A stretch of 64,000 bases of DNA from Orychophragmus violaceus (Eukaryota > Streptophyta > Magnoliopsida > Brassicales > Brassicaceae). Of this stretch, positions 1-14,534 are shown piece by piece. Both the position numbers and the translations under genes were made by a program. Position 1 is the stretch's first letter; every line of letters starts with the position of its first letter. The notes below the pieces were generated by a model. It ran no database searches, was not told the DNA's origin, and was given only the letters and a program-made list of their open reading frames with translations. The stretch lies in contig CM058231.1 of NCBI GenBank assembly GCA_030180135.1, positions 53,392,235 to 53,456,234 of the forward strand, written 5' to 3'.

Positions 1-3000
1 TTCAATTTTGACTGCCGTAGCTTCCTGGGCGTCACGATCTTCTGATGCTATCCAGCCAAACTTTGTTTCTTTCACTGCTGCCGGTCTTAAGGAGAAAGAA
101 GCTCTAAGGAGGGGGCATCTCCGCTGTCTGCGTGTCATATGCAGAAATCCTGATACAATATCCCAGGTCTCCTTGCAAGCCTTGTTTTCTGGTTTCTATA
201 ATCTCAACCCTCTCATTAACTAAATTCACAACGGAATATATACTACAGATATCAGACTTGCTATCCCCTTTAGTTCAACTTGTAAAGACGGGTTTCACAA
301 AGGCAGTACAACGTCTGGATGGGATATATGCTCTGCTGATCGTTTCCAAGATTGCTGCCTGTGACATCAAAGCAGGTTCAAACCAGGAGCTTACGTGTCA
401 CATTCCTCTTTTTCAGTAGAATCTGAAGGTCATGCATTGATTTCTCCTTAATCTTGTTTATTTTCTTTGTGTACTTCAGAGGATACAATGGTGAAGGAGA
501 AACTATGGACTTTAATGTCTCAAAACGAGCCTTCACTTGTGCAAATTAATTTGGTAATATTGTCTGTAGATTTCTTCTGGTACTTGTCTTGTGATTTGCT
601 CTTGGCATGGCAGGGTACTCACTTTTTGCTTGAATTTTTCTTTGTTTTCTTTCTTATCTTTGCATGTCACAACTAAAGGCCTCAAAACTATCAAGTGATG
701 ATTGTGTACTATGTGTTGACCTTCTTGAGGTGCTCTTCGTGGAACACTCCTCCAGGTAAATGTGCTGCATAATGCTGGAGATTCGTTGTTTGACTGTTTG
801 TAGGAGTCTTAACCATATCTTTACCTGATTTAAGGGTTTTGGAAGCATTTTCAATGAAACCACTATCACAGGTAATCCAAGCGAGTTCATGTTTTGTGAC
901 CCGTTTCTTCCTGTTCTGGAACTTAGGTGTCATCTATTTTCTTTGCAGTTGCTTCTCTTTCTACTCTGCCATCCAAGCTGGAATGTCCGTAAATCAGCTC
1001 ACAGTTCTGTTACAAAGATCTGTCATGCAACTTCACATCTTGCCACTACTCTTTTAGCTGAGTTCTCGGATTTCCTTTCCTTAACTGGGGATAAAATGGT
1101 TTCTTCTAGAACCAGGTACAAATGATAGCTCTTTTTTGTCTTTTTTTTTTAAATTATTTTTACCCACCCAGCCACTAGGTAGACTGCTGGCAGTGATGTT
1201 ATTTACTATGATTCTCTGATTATTGGCTTTCAATATGATAACTCATTTCACATTTTCAAAGGTTCTGACAAAAAATGCCAATAGTGACTCATTCATTCTA
1301 AAAACTACCTTGCCACCTCTGTAGTGACACAGATAATTCCGTGGATCATCAAGCCCCTCTCATCCCTTCTGTAGAGGTTTTAGTGAAGGCTTTGATTGTC
1401 ATTTCATCGGCAGCAGTTGTCAAACCTCCAAACTCATGGATTGATCGTGCCATATTTTGTTCGCATCATCCTAGCATAGTTGGTTCTGGAAAAAGAGATG
1501 CTGTTTGGAAGGTAATCTTGACATTAGACATTCTGCATGGATAATTCTACTTACTCATGGTTTCTTTATTTGCACTTTTTAATGATATTTTTTTACCTTT
1601 TCTTATACACAGAGATTGCAAAAGTGTCTCAAAACGTGTGGTTTTGATGTTGCAACTTTTTTGTCTAGCAATGGAGAAAGTGTTTGCAAGGTAATCTCAC
1701 GACTGTCAATGACTTCTATGTCACCAAAACTTGTGATTTTCTTTTGTTGGTTGGTACTATTAATCAACTATTGATTTGAATGAATGTTTCAGAGTCTGCT
1801 TGGACCAATGGGTATAATGAGTCCGAGAACTCCTGATCAGCAAGCGGCAGTATATTCCTTGTCCACAATGATGTCTCTGGCACCAGAGGATACATTTACA
1901 GTGTTTAAGATGGTATTTCACTTCAACAAATTTGTTTTCTAATCAATGAAGTTGTACCGTTTGATTTGTTTGCTGATGTTTTATGTTTTATTTTTTTAGC
2001 ATCTGCATGAACTTCCTGATCGGCTCTCTCATGATATGCTTTCAGCGACTGACATTAAGGTAAATCTTCTCACCTTTTCTGTATGGCGGTCTATAGTACA
2101 TTATGGAATTAGCATTTTTCTCCTCTTTCTGTAGACATTTACTGAGCTCTAAAATCCAACTGTAACAATTCATACAGAGTCAATGGGTATTCTACTTTTC
2201 AGCTGCAAGTTTTGAGTAGTTTTTACTTTTATTTTAATGCTTTTATTCAGATCTTCCAGACCCCTGAGGGGATGCTTTCAAGTGAACAAGGTGTTTATGT
2301 TTCCGAGACGATTGGTGCCAAGTACACAAAGCAGGAGATGGTACTTACATGGGTTTACTCTATGTTATCTGTTTCATATTTGATACATGGTTCTTCTGTT
2401 AGCATATTTGATCTAGTAACGTGTCCTTCTTATTATTTGTTGCAGAATTCTAATCATTCCCAAAAGAAAGGATTGGCTAGTAGGGATGCTGCAAATTCGG
2501 GCAAAAGGGACACTACGAAGTTGACCAAGAAAGCTGGTACACATAGTTGAACCACTCTATTTAGTATTATGTCGCCAGCATATTTTCTTCAGCGAATTAA
2601 TATTTGCAGACAAAGGAAAAACGCCAAAGGAAGAGGCACGAGAACTGATGCTCAAAGAGGAGGCCTTAACACGGGAAAAGGTTCACAGGATACAAAAAAA
2701 TCTTTCGCTGGTGCTTCATGCACTTGGGGAGATGGGTCTTGCTAATCCTGTGTTTTGTCACAGTCAGTTACCTTCTTTGGTATGTAAAAGAGTTGGTGCT
2801 TAGTTCCATAAGAGTTGTACATATCCATATGCTACAGATTTTGGAAACAATTAGTTTGGTTCTACTGCCACGGCTACTACTTTTGTTTATGTCCACGCTT
2901 GTTACTCTCTTTGGCATATCAGGCTCGTATATTTCTAAGATTAAGCTCTTACACTTGCCATATCTCTTTCCCAGGCTAGGTTTTTGGATCCTTTGCTGCG

Positions 3001-6000
3001 ATCACCTATTGTAGGTGCTACTGCCTTTGAGAACCTGGTGAAGCTGGCAAGGTGTACAGTTCAGCCACTGTGTAATTGGGCTTTAGAAATTGCAACTGCT
3101 CTGCGTTTGATTGCGATTGATGAAGTCGATGCTACATCTGATTTTCGACCATCAGTTGACAAGGCTGGGAAAACATATGAGGGTCTTTTTGAGAGGATTG
3201 TAATTGGGTTGTCCTTATCTTGTAAATCAGGACCACTTCCTGTAGATACCTTCACATTAATCTTCCCGGTTTGTTTCTTACCATTTCTGTTGACATTATA
3301 TATTAACTTGTATTTCCTCTCATGGCATTAGATGTGCTTTTTGTCTTGCCAGATACTGGAGCGAATCTTACTGTCATCAAAGCGGACAAAACTTCATGAT
3401 GATGTGCTTCGTATTCTGTACATGCATCTAGATCCAATGCTGCCACTTCCAAGACTCCGGATGATATCAGTTTGGTGACTTGAACCCTTACTGTTTTCAC
3501 ACTGTTATTGCTTTTGTGCTCATTGTTTTTCTAACCCAACTTCACTTTTTTTTTAAGATGTAATTGATATCTGAACAATATATTTTCAGGTTCTTTATCA
3601 TGTGTTAGGTGTTGTTCCTGCATATCAAGCGGCAATCGGACCTGCTCTGAATGAATTGTGTCTTGGATTGCAAGCAGATGATGTCGCAAATGTATTTCTT
3701 TTTCCTTTGTTTTTCGTGCAAAATTTCCGGTTCTATAGATTTATATTTTATTTTATGTTTACAGGCACTCTATGGAGTATATTCAAAAGATGTTCATGTC
3801 AGAATGGCCTGCTTAAACGCAGTAAAGTGCATTCCAGCTGTTTCCAAATACTCCCTTCCTCAGAATGTTGATATAGCAACAAACATTTGGATAGCTGTAC
3901 ATGATCCTGAAAAGGTTGTAATATCTAGTTATGTTTGATGTTGGTTGTTACTCGGATTTCTTTGAATTGTACAGAAATGCTGGTTATATAAGTTTTTGCT
4001 GTGTCCTAACTATTAAATTGATGTTCTTGGCTGAAGCTAACAAAGTTCCGATCTTCATGTCGTTTTCGTGCACCATCTGATACTCTTTGATCTTAATGAT
4101 TGCAGGCAGTGGCTGAGACAGCAGATGATATATGGGCCCGTTATGGTTATGATTTGGGGACCGATTATTCAGGAATCTTTAAAGCACTTTCTCACATAAA
4201 TCTCAATGTCCGATTAGCTGCAGCAGAAGCATTGGCTGCTGCGTTGCATGAAAGTCCAACATCAATCCAGGTCACTGCATTTCTTGAATCATTACTTCTT
4301 GTGCCAATAAGGATGGTTTTTAAAGATTAGTTAGTTTTGCAGCTCTCTCTTTCTACTTTATTTTCCCTCTACATCCGTGATGTTACGTCTGGGGAGGATG
4401 TCTTCGATGCTGGTTGGATAGGAAGGCAAGGAATTGCCTTGGCACTGCAATCTGCTGCCGATGTGTTGACAACTAAGGACCTTCCTGCTGTTATGACTTT
4501 TTTGATATCCCGGGCTTTGGTATACTCTCTCACCCTGTCAGATGAATGCCTCAAATGAAATAACTCTTCCATCGTAGTCATGATGCAAAGAAATCGGGTT
4601 TCTTAGTGTTTTCACCTAAAAACCCAACAATTATGTTGTTTTAAAAACTATACAAGCTTTTGACTTCTATTCAAAAGTTATATAAACTTTTAAGTATTTT
4701 GCAAGTGCAGGCTGATCCCAACGCCGATGTTCGTGGAAGGATGATCAATGCTGGTATTATGATTATTGATAGGCATGGCAGAGAAAACGTTTCATTGCTG
4801 TTCCCCATATTTGAGAATTATTTAAATAAAGAGGTCTGTTTTACAAGCCACTGAAAACCTGCCATATACATCGTTATGGTTACGAATTGCTTCTGAGCTC
4901 TATCTTATCTCTTATAATGCAGGCATCAGATGAAGAAGAATATGACCTGGTCCGTGAGGGTGTCGTTATATTCACTGGAGCATTAGCAAAGCACTTAGCA
5001 AAAGTGATAACTCTACCATTTGTTGAAATGTAGTCACAATGCACGTTATTTTCTTCTCTATCTTATATGTTCACTAATGATGACAGGATGATCCTAAAGT
5101 CCATACTGTCGTGGAAAAGCTGTTGGAGGTGTTGAATACACCGTCAGAATCTGTCCAGCGTGCAGTCTCAACGTGCCTTTCTCCACTTGTGCTATCAAAG
5201 GAAGTATGTATCATACAAATTTAAGATATTCTGGAAACAGATTTTGCGATTACTTTGTTTCCTACCAGCTGGCTTGATGAAGTTGAAGATCTATCATCGT
5301 TTCTCTCATTTTTTTGTTAGAAGGATGCCCCTACCCTTTTTTCGAGGCTCTTGGATAAGCTAATGAAAAGTGATAAATATGGTGAGCGAAGAGGAGCGGC
5401 TTTTGGTCTTGCGGGAGTGGTTATGGGCCTTGGACTTTCTAGCTTGAAGAAATATGGTCTTGTAGTCACTTTGCAAGAAGCTCTTATCGACAGGTATTTC
5501 TTGCTTAACTTCATATTTATGGATGATATTTAAAATTCATTGTTTATGTGCTTCTTTTGTAGTTTATGTTGGCTGTAAAGCTGTTTAGGTTTGTGTTTTG
5601 ATACGAGGGGTTTGTGCTGGTTTTTTTTTCTTTCTATTTTGCCGAGGCTATGTAGCTGTTCACTGTGGTACGGGGGCATACTCTGCATATTAAGTCAAAT
5701 AGCCCATTTTGATGAATTATCTTTAGTAATACGTCATAGAGACCACCACTTTATATTCACATGAAAAGGTTTCCTTGTAGATCAGTATTCCATTGTTGTG
5801 GGTTAATTAACTGCTACTTTTTTCTTTCTTCTACTGCTAATATGTAAACCTTTCTTCACTTCCGCTAAGTTGTGTTTGGCTGCAGAAACTCGGCAAAACG
5901 GCGTGAAGGGGCACTACTTGCATTTGAATGCCTCTGCGAAAAGCTTGGAAAACTATTTGAACCGTAAATGAAATCTATGATCAAGACAACATGTTAAAAG

Positions 6001-9000
6001 CTAATGTTGCAACTTGCTAATAATTTCTTATTTCACTATTTTGAGTTAGGTATGTGATCAAGATGTTACCACTACTTCTAGTGTCGTTCTCTGACCAAGT
6101 TGGGGCAGTTCGTGAAGCAGCAGAATGTGCTGCTCGAGCTATGATGTCTCATCTATCCGCATATGGTGTGAAACTTGTCCTTCCTTCTCTACTCAAGGTG
6201 ATGGTTTTATTATTCTGGAGATTATTGAGTTTAGTGTCTATAACTAAGAATTTGTGCATTGCCATGATCAGCGTTTTATTGGGCTAATCTTATTCATTTT
6301 TATGCTTTCCGCTGGAGTTCAGTTGATGGAAAATTTACTTATTCTTGTATGATTTTATAATTTCATTCCCTTTTCTTCTACTTCTACCCTGTTGCTGCAC
6401 TTACTTCAGTTACTTAACTTGCTATTCCTCGTTGCATTAATTCTTTGGTCTTACATGACGTTTACTTTTCTGTGTATTTGTTCTTTCTGATAGGGTCTTG
6501 AAGATAAAGCATGGAGAACAAAGCAAAGCAGTGTACAGCTACTCGGAGCTATGGCATTTTGTAATCCTCAGCAACTGTCTCAATGCCTTCCTAGGGTTGT
6601 GCCAAAACTTACTGAGGTGTGTAATGCATGTAGACGTCAGTTGCTTCTTAACTGTAAGACTGGGTGAGATTTTCTATCGTTTGTTATTCGTTATAATCTG
6701 ATTCCATGACAAAACTATATAGGTTTTGACGGATACACATCCAAAAGTTCAGTCAGCTGGGCAGTTGGCACTTCAGCAGGTTGGACTGATATAGCAGAAC
6801 AAATTCGATATTTCGTGGACTTTACTAACTAGAGTCTTCTCTCACCATTGTTTTTAGGTTGGAAGTGTCATTAAGAATCCAGAGATATCCTCTCTTGTCC
6901 CCACTCTTCTATTGGCCTTAACAGATCCCAATGAGTACACTCGACATTCTCTTGACATTCTTCTTCAAGTAAGGATTCCGTGTTTGATGGCCTTCTGATT
7001 GTACTTTTCTTCTATTGCGTTTTTGTTCTAACTATTTCTTCGTTTATTACAGACAACATTCGTTAATACTGTCGATGCCCCTTCACTTGCACTGTTGGTA
7101 CCAATTGTGCATAGAGGATTGAGAGAAAGGAGTTCTGAAACAAAAAAGAAAGCTTCTCAAATTGTTGGTAATATGTGTTCTTTGGTGACAGAGCCAAAGG
7201 ATATGATTCCTTACATAGGATTGCTGCTTCCCGAGGTTAAAAAGGTAATTTGCTGTTCTTACCAAAAACGATGAGTTGTCTCTTGCATAAGATGTTAATT
7301 TAGTTGAACACTGGCGCTGTCAGGTTCTTGTGGATCCAATTCCCGAGGTACGTTCTGTAGCAGCAAGGGCTGTTGGGTCACTTATCAGAGGAATGGGAGA
7401 GGAGAATTTTCCAGATCTTGTACCATGGCTATTCGAAACTCTTAAGTCTGATACAAGCAATGTTGAAAGGTCTGGAGCTGCTCAGGGATTAAGTGAGGTA
7501 TGTAGAGTAAGATGTGCTTTTGGTGGCTTTGTTTCTTTTATTTAAAACACCTATTTTGATGCCGTGGAAATTATTAAAGTATCTGTTAACTATATCATTT
7601 TCCCAGTACATCCACTATACAGTACATCATTGCAGGCATATTAGGATTTTAGTATTCAAGTGTAAGGAGCGTCTCTCTAATCTCTATATATGTTGTTATC
7701 AAGATCATTAGAATCTGATATGGTGTATGGCATATTTGGAAATAGACCAAGTTGCAATTTTTTTTTCTCAGCTTCTGCTAAACAGTTGACTCTGACAAAT
7801 TGTAGCTGCATCTGTTAGCATTCTTTCTCCTTATGTTTCTCTTCAGGTTTTAGCAGCTCTTGGGACAGAGTACTTTGAGGATGTACTTCCTGATCTCATT
7901 CGTCATTGTTCTCATCAAAAAGCATCGGTCCGGGATGGATACCTTACGCTTTTCAAGGTGAAATTTGTCACTTTTCAGATATTCCTCAAACTTGACTTTT
8001 CTAAGATTTTTCTAAAAGCTTTCGCTGGTTAATCGCAGTTCTTACCAAGGTCCTTGGGTGCTCAATTCCAGAACTACTTGCAGCTTGTGTTACCGGCCAT
8101 TCTGGATGGTAAACCTGTCACTTTTTAGCAGACGTTTAATTTCTAGCCTTGGTTTTGGCTTATTGAAAACTGATGGTGCGCTAATGCTTTAGGTCTTGCC
8201 GATGAGAATGAATCTGTTCGTGATGCAGCCCTGGGGGCTGGCCATGTACTGGTGGAGCACCATGCAACAACGTGTGAATTTACACTACATTTGTTTCTCT
8301 TTTATCTTTTTTTTGCATAGTTAATTAGATTATTAATGTTGACTTACCATGATCTGTAGATTGATTAGGTTTTCACTTCCTCTGATAGTTCTTTAGTTAT
8401 GTTACACTACCTCTATTTTTCATATTGTGTCAGCTGTAGTTTATAAATTGGAGTAGTCTATGATAGATTAAATTGTCAAATTCTATTTTAATTAATTGTT
8501 GATACGTAGTAGAAGCTTTTTTGTTATTTAACATCTCAGGTCTAAAGTAGCATCATTGGTTTTACAGGTCTCTGCCTCTTCTTCTTCCAGCTGTGGAGGA
8601 TGGTATTTTTAATGACAATTGGCGAATTCGTCAAAGCTCCGTTGAACTACTTGGGGATCTATTGTTCAAGGTTAACAGCATTTTGTGTGGTTGTTGTTTA
8701 TCCTACCATTTAAAAACTGTAGCCCAGTCTGTACTTGGTAACCATTGTTACACTCCTAGCCTTTTATAGAGGTTGCAATGCTTGATTTTTATTGTGTAAT
8801 GTACATGTTGTAATAGAATGAAATAATTTACTACTATATTCAGCGGTACTGAAAAATAAAGCTATCACCATAAAAATCTTGATAAGTTGTAATTAGGTCC
8901 AGTTTTGCCTTGATATTTGATATTTGGAGCTTTGGTACTAGGTTGCTGGTACCTCAGGTAAAGCTCTGCTGGAGGGTGGAAGTGATGATGAAGGTGCAAG

Positions 9001-12000
9001 TACTGAAGCGCAGGGTCGTGCAATTATTGATATTTTGGGAATGGACAAACGCAATGAAGTTCTTGCTGCATTATATATGGTTCGGACTGATGTTAGTTTG
9101 TCTGTTCGTCAGGTAATGTTGTTAGTTCTTCATCTACGTGTTTTGTTTGAGTGTACTTAAATTTTGAGTTGAAAGTAAAAATATCTTCTCTTTCCAGGCA
9201 GCACTACATGTATGGAAAACCATTGTGGCAAATACACCAAAAACATTGAAGGAAATAATGCCAATTTTGATGAGTACCTTAATTTCTTCGTTAGCATCAC
9301 CATCCTCTGAGAGGCGGCAGGTTTTTATCCTACTTTTCTTTGTTTCTTTCCTTGTACTTTTAACCTGCGGTTGTATAAGCTTATTATACTGTGTAGGTAG
9401 CAGGAAGATCACTTGGAGAGCTGGTCAGGAAGCTTGGTGAAAGGGTGCTTCCTCTTATCATTCCAATTTTAGCCGAAGGGCTGAAAGATCCGGATGTTGA
9501 CAAAAGACAAGTAAGCTTATGCCGAACCAATAATTTTGTCACCAGTTATCATGTATACTCGGGAGTTATTGTGGTAGAAATTATTGTAATAACCTTGATA
9601 ACCATGAAGTCAATTTGTCAGTGTTTTTTTTTTATCCGAGTAGAGCTGACATCATTTCGGTGATTTAGTTACTGTTACATGTATTTATTTAATGTCCCTT
9701 AGATGGGCTAGGTATTACTGGATGGTTTATGTTCGATGAATCTGAGACCTGATTCAACCATATGTGATGCTTAAGTGTTTTCATATTGACCAATTGATGC
9801 TAAGCGTATGCAGACTTATCAGGAAAATATTATTCATCTCATAACACGGTGGCTTGATATTATAATCTATGATTGCCAGGGAGTATGCATTGGCCTGAAT
9901 GAAGTGATGGCATGTGCTGGGAGGAGTCAGTTGCTGAGTTTCATGGATCAGCTCATTCCCACCATTCGGACAGCACTTTGTGATAGGTTTGCTTTATTCT
10001 TCATGCATCAGCTTCTGATTCAGGCTGAATGTTTCTTTATGCTATTGAGAGATTTAATGTTCTGAACATCTACAACTTTCGTTGACAGTGCTCTTGAGGT
10101 TCGTGAATCTGCTGGACTAGCATTCAGCACTCTGTACAAGGTACCTGTACTGACCTTTGTTGCGTATAAGATTGTTCTTCCATTCGCATTATATTTATCG
10201 TTCGTCTACAATTGAAATGTAGAGCGCTGGATTGCAAGCAATGGATGAGATTATTCCTACTCTTCTGGAAGCATTAGAGGATGATGAAATGTCTACCACT
10301 GCCCTGGATGGGCTTAAACAAATTATAAGGTTTTCTTTCCTGTTTCCTCGGGTCTTGTTCCCCTTCCCAGTTCAAAGTATTCTGGTTTGCTGAGTTTACT
10401 TTTGGGATTTCAGTGTTAGGACAGCAGCTGTTCTTCCACATATCTTGCCCAAACTTGTCCATCTTCCTCTCTCGTATGTGTTTCATTTGTCTACTTCTGT
10501 AAATATGCATCATATAGCTTAATGAGTCACTTCTTGGCTGTCTCAAACTTTTGAAAATGCTGTGTCTAGTGCCTTAAATGCACATGCTATTGGAGCCTTA
10601 GCTGAAGTTGCGGGTGCTGGTTTTAACACTCATCTTGGGACCATACTCCCTGCTTTACTCTCTGCAATGGGAGATGGAAACAAGGTGAACACGAATGTTT
10701 TCTCTCAAATATGTATGAACTATGAAAGCAATGTGAGCTTAATATTATATTTCTTGTCGCAGGAAGTTCAGGAATTGGCACAAGAGGCAGCAGAGAGGGT
10801 GGTTCTTGTGATTGATGAAGAAGGAGTTGAAACTCTGTTATCAGAACTTCTAAAAGGAGCGTCTGATAGTCAGGTTCGTTCGTTACCTCTTTTAATTTGG
10901 CATGCAAGTAATTATGGTTTTAAAGTTGTTTGTTTTCAGGCTTCCACAAGAAGAAGTTCGTCCTATCTGATTGGTTACTTCTTCAAGAGTAGCAAGCTTT
11001 ACTTAATTGATGAAGCTCCAAACATGATATCTACCTTGATTGTTATGCTCAGTGATTCTGATTCAACAACCGTTGCGGTAGGCTACTTGATCAAAACAGA
11101 AAGAGTTGAAGTACTTCTTGTATATAAACTTGTCTAACTTGCTCTCTTTTAAACAGATTTCCTGGGAAGCTTTGGCTAGGGTTATTGGTTCAGTTCCGAA
11201 AGAAGTACTTCCTTCATATATAAAACTTGTACGTGATGCTGTATCTACAGCTAGGGACAAAGAGCGCAGAAAGCGGAAGGTGAATTTTGTGCTATGTTTT
11301 AAAGAATGTCACTATAAAGGAGATTAATGAGCGATCATATTACAGATGAAGTGATATCTGTAGTGTATACTGTGTTACTTGAATTGCAGGGTGGATATGT
11401 TGTTATTCCGGGTTTATGCCTTCCTAAATCCCTTAAGCCATTACTTCCAGTATTTTTACAGGTATCTTGCTTTTCTTGTGCTTAATGTCACCTTAAATCA
11501 AATCTTTTAAATGGTGTTTTAGCAGTGGTTTCTAGGTGGCTTGACCTTATTTCGCATTTAACATTTTTCTTACAAAAGTCGATGATAAAATTCAGTTTAA
11601 AAATGCAAAAACTGTTACCATTTATTTCTTGCACGTAAAAGAGCAATCAAACAGTTTTGTACTTTGACCTCAGATCTACCCTGTATAATCCTTTTGCTCT
11701 GATTTCCAGGGTTTAATTAGTGGATCAGCCGAATTAAGAGAGCAAGCTGCACTTGGTCTTGGTGAACTTATTGAAGTCACTAGCGAGCAAGCTTTGAAGG
11801 AGTTTGTCATACCGATAACAGGGTATGCAGTGTGTGAATCTTCATTCCTTGTGCCGATACTTCTTCTGCTACAAATCCAATATTAGTATTTCCTACTTTG
11901 CTTTGGTATTAAAGCTTTATCTTGATAAATTGATGATTAAAATTGCGTGTGTACGAGTCCAGTACTAGCTCTAATGATGTTTGAAGATCTTTAACTGAAA

Positions 12001-14173
12001 AATACCATGAAAGTTTATAAGTTATCACTGTCTGTTAAGCTGAGATATACCTTTTCTTGTTATTTCAGGCCTCTTATTCGAATCATAGGAGATCGGTTTC
12101 CATGGCAGGTGAAAAGCGCTATCTTGGCTACACTAATCATCCTAATACAAAGGGGTGGGATGGCGCTTAAGCCGTTCCTCCCGCAACTTCAAACAACTTT
12201 CGTCAAGTGTCTACAAGACTCTACAAGGTTAATCCTTGATATCTCAACACGAGTGAAAGTAATGTTTATAAATGTTTAATGAAAGGAAGCGAATTCCACC
12301 ATTTAATAATTTGGATTTAGGGGAAGAACAAAGATTAAAAATAAAGTGATACATGGCAAAACTCACAAAATGTCAGGCAGGTGCTTGAATGTTGATCTGA
12401 TATTTTGATGGTAAATTGAATTTGCAAAATTCCACCATTTTCCAGTTTGATGAATTCTAAATCTGCCTTGCTGGACTAGTTTTTGTGCACAACTCTTCAT
12501 CTAATTTCTTTTTGTCAGTTCTCTACCTTTTGCCGAAGTAATGTACTCTTGATTTTACGTGACACTAATAGTTGTGGTCTATTTTTCACTATCTTGTTCT
12601 TGTGTATTTCTATCTAATACCTTCACACTGCAGGACCATTCGTTCTAGTGCTGCGCTGGCCCTGGGAAAGCTTAGTGCATTAAGCACGAGGATTGACCCA
12701 TTAGTTGGTGACCTGATGACAAGTTTTCCGGTGCTTACTGCATCTTCTTTAAGCAACAAATTCGTAATTTCGTAATTTGTCTAATTCTTATTTGTTTCTG
12801 AAATTTGGTATATGTATCAGGCTGCAGATTATGGGGTACGTGAAGCCATTCTATCTGCTATGAGAGGTGTAATAAAGCATGCCGGGAAGAGCATTGGACC
12901 TGCTGTCAGAATACGGATTTTTGATCTCCTAACGGATTTAATGCACAATGATGATGACCAAGTTCGAATTTGTGCCACAAGCATGCTGGGTGTCTTATCA
13001 CAGGTAGGGCTACCTGCCTAGTGAAACTTTCCTTCTTAGTTCTATGTTTCGCAGTTGCACCAGCTTCTTAGTTCCCACTATTTATGATTAAGCCTAAGCT
13101 TCTTAGTTTCCTATTTTCGCAGTACTTGGAAGCTGCACAACTCAGTGTTTTGCTTCAGGAAGTCATAGATTTATCTGCTTCACAAAAATGGAGTGCTAGG
13201 CATGGCTCAGTTCTCTGTATTGCATCGTTGCTGAAGCACAACCCGTCAACCATTATGACATCTTCACTCTTTTCCTCAATGTTAAATTCTCTTAAGAGCT
13301 CTTTGAAGGACGAGAAGGTACCCTTTGTGAGAAAAATAAGGTTTCCCTCGTTTTCTGTATAACCTTTTCCTGACATATTCATTTGAATAGTTTCCATTAC
13401 GTGAAACTTCGACAAAGGCCTTAGGAAGGCTTTTTTTACATCAACTTGCAACGGACCCTTCCAACACAAGAGTGGTTATCGATATCCTTTCATCGATAGT
13501 CTCAGCTTTGCATGATGATTCGAGTGAGGTCCGAAGAAGAGCACTCTCTTCACTTAAAGCTTTTGCAAAAGTAAGTATATGATTCCTGTAGTCCTTTTGA
13601 GTTTGATTTATTCGTTAGTGATACGTGATGCGGTAATGTAAGGCGTTGTTTTACAGGATTACCCTGCAGCAACCATGGCCAATGTGAGTGTTATTGGGCC
13701 TACTCTTGCTGAATGTTTGAAGGATGGAAGCACACCAGTGAGACTTGCTGCAGAAAGATGTGCTTTGCACGTGTTTCAATTAACTAAGGGTATTGAATCT
13801 GTATAGCATCTCTCATGTTGTTGTAGCAGCGACATATTTACTAATTTTCTGTTGTTGGCCTCTCCAGGCGCCGAAAATGTTCAAGCATCTCAAAAATATA
13901 TTACAGGATTGGATGCCCGACGGTTATCCAAGTTTCCTGAACAGAGGTACTTAATTTTCTTTACATACAAGAAACTTTCACTCTATACATCCATAGCGCA
14001 TGTGGCCATAAAACGATTCAAGATATGGCTTATCCTTCATCCATCCTTCGAGAGTATGCCTATGACAGACTGAACCTTTCTTGTTTTGGATAAAGTTCGG
14101 TGGACTTAGTGCAATTTTCTACATTTGCAGCGATGACAGCGACGACAGTGAAGATGATAATGGACGTGGGTAG
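1..14173 (+). CDS. ILA: ILITYHIA / GCN1 translational activator, 3' part, 55 exons
   Basis: HEAT-repeat protein of the GCN1 family, which in plants binds GCN2 on ribosomes and supports eIF2-alpha phosphorylation; it is linked to immunity and development. The readable protein (2220 codons, about 400 N-terminal residues off-window) matches my knowledge of Arabidopsis ILA throughout, including the eEF3-like middle, and ends in an acidic Asp/Ser tail. All joins use GT-AG and keep one frame, without a stop. Exons: 1-166, 249-375, 480-553, 679-755, 835-871, 949-1115, 1325-1511, 1613-1690, 1793-1912, 2000-2059, 2251-2340, 2446-2536, 2610-2779, 2975-3268, 3353-3469, 3590-3691, 3765-3914, 4106-4270, 4343-4519, 4711-4833, 4923-5003, 5087-5203, 5321-5493, 5886-5963, 6050-6197, 6494-6616, 6723-6779, 6858-6968, 7053-7244, 7324-7497, 7847-7957, 8039-8108, 8193-8271, 8568-8670, 8942-9112, 9198-9320, 9397-9510, 9880-9986, 10089-10140, 10223-10329, 10414-10473, 10570-10684, 10763-10873, 10940-11077, 11157-11279, 11390-11461, 11710-11822, 12069-12227, 12634-12730, 12821-13003, 13123-13317, 13391-13570, 13657-13789, 13868-13946, 14131-14173. 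Confidence 0.96.
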
Positions 14174-14527
14174 GAGGAAAATTGTGTTCTCTCCATAGCT
14201 TTGTTGAATCCATTTTGTAGAAGAGGCTTATTGGCTTTTCTATACACATTTCTACAGAAGTATTGTCACTTGAGTTGCTGATGATACATAATCTCTTTTT
14301 CCTTGCCATGATACAGAAGTTGACACATTATATAGGTTTACCTGATTTTGGATTATCAAATACTTGTATTTTTTTAGGTTGGAAAGCATGTACTGGTCTT
14401 GTTAAATTGTAATGTCAGAAGAAAGTCGATTTTTCTGTCTTCGTCATTTTTCTTTGGCTCTCCCTTACTTTCTCGACAAATGACAGACTTGATACAAAAT
14501 ATGGAGCCGGGTCTGTTCTGAGATATG
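14174..14527 (+). other. ILA 3' UTR and downstream flank
   Basis: This follows the TAG stop of ILA and shows no coding pattern. It is T-rich, as plant 3' UTRs usually are, but I see no clear canonical AATAAA signal, so the cleavage site cannot be placed. Confidence 0.5.
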
Positions 14528-14534
14528 TTCTCGG

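Noticed and set aside
2331..2460. Possible loss of a short linker in ILA between exons 11 and 12
   Set aside because: The frame is intact and I cannot recall the reference sequence there well enough to claim a deletion.
5500..5885. Long intron in ILA considered for a nested gene or insertion
   Set aside because: It is T-rich and has no coding or repeat signature, like the other ILA introns.
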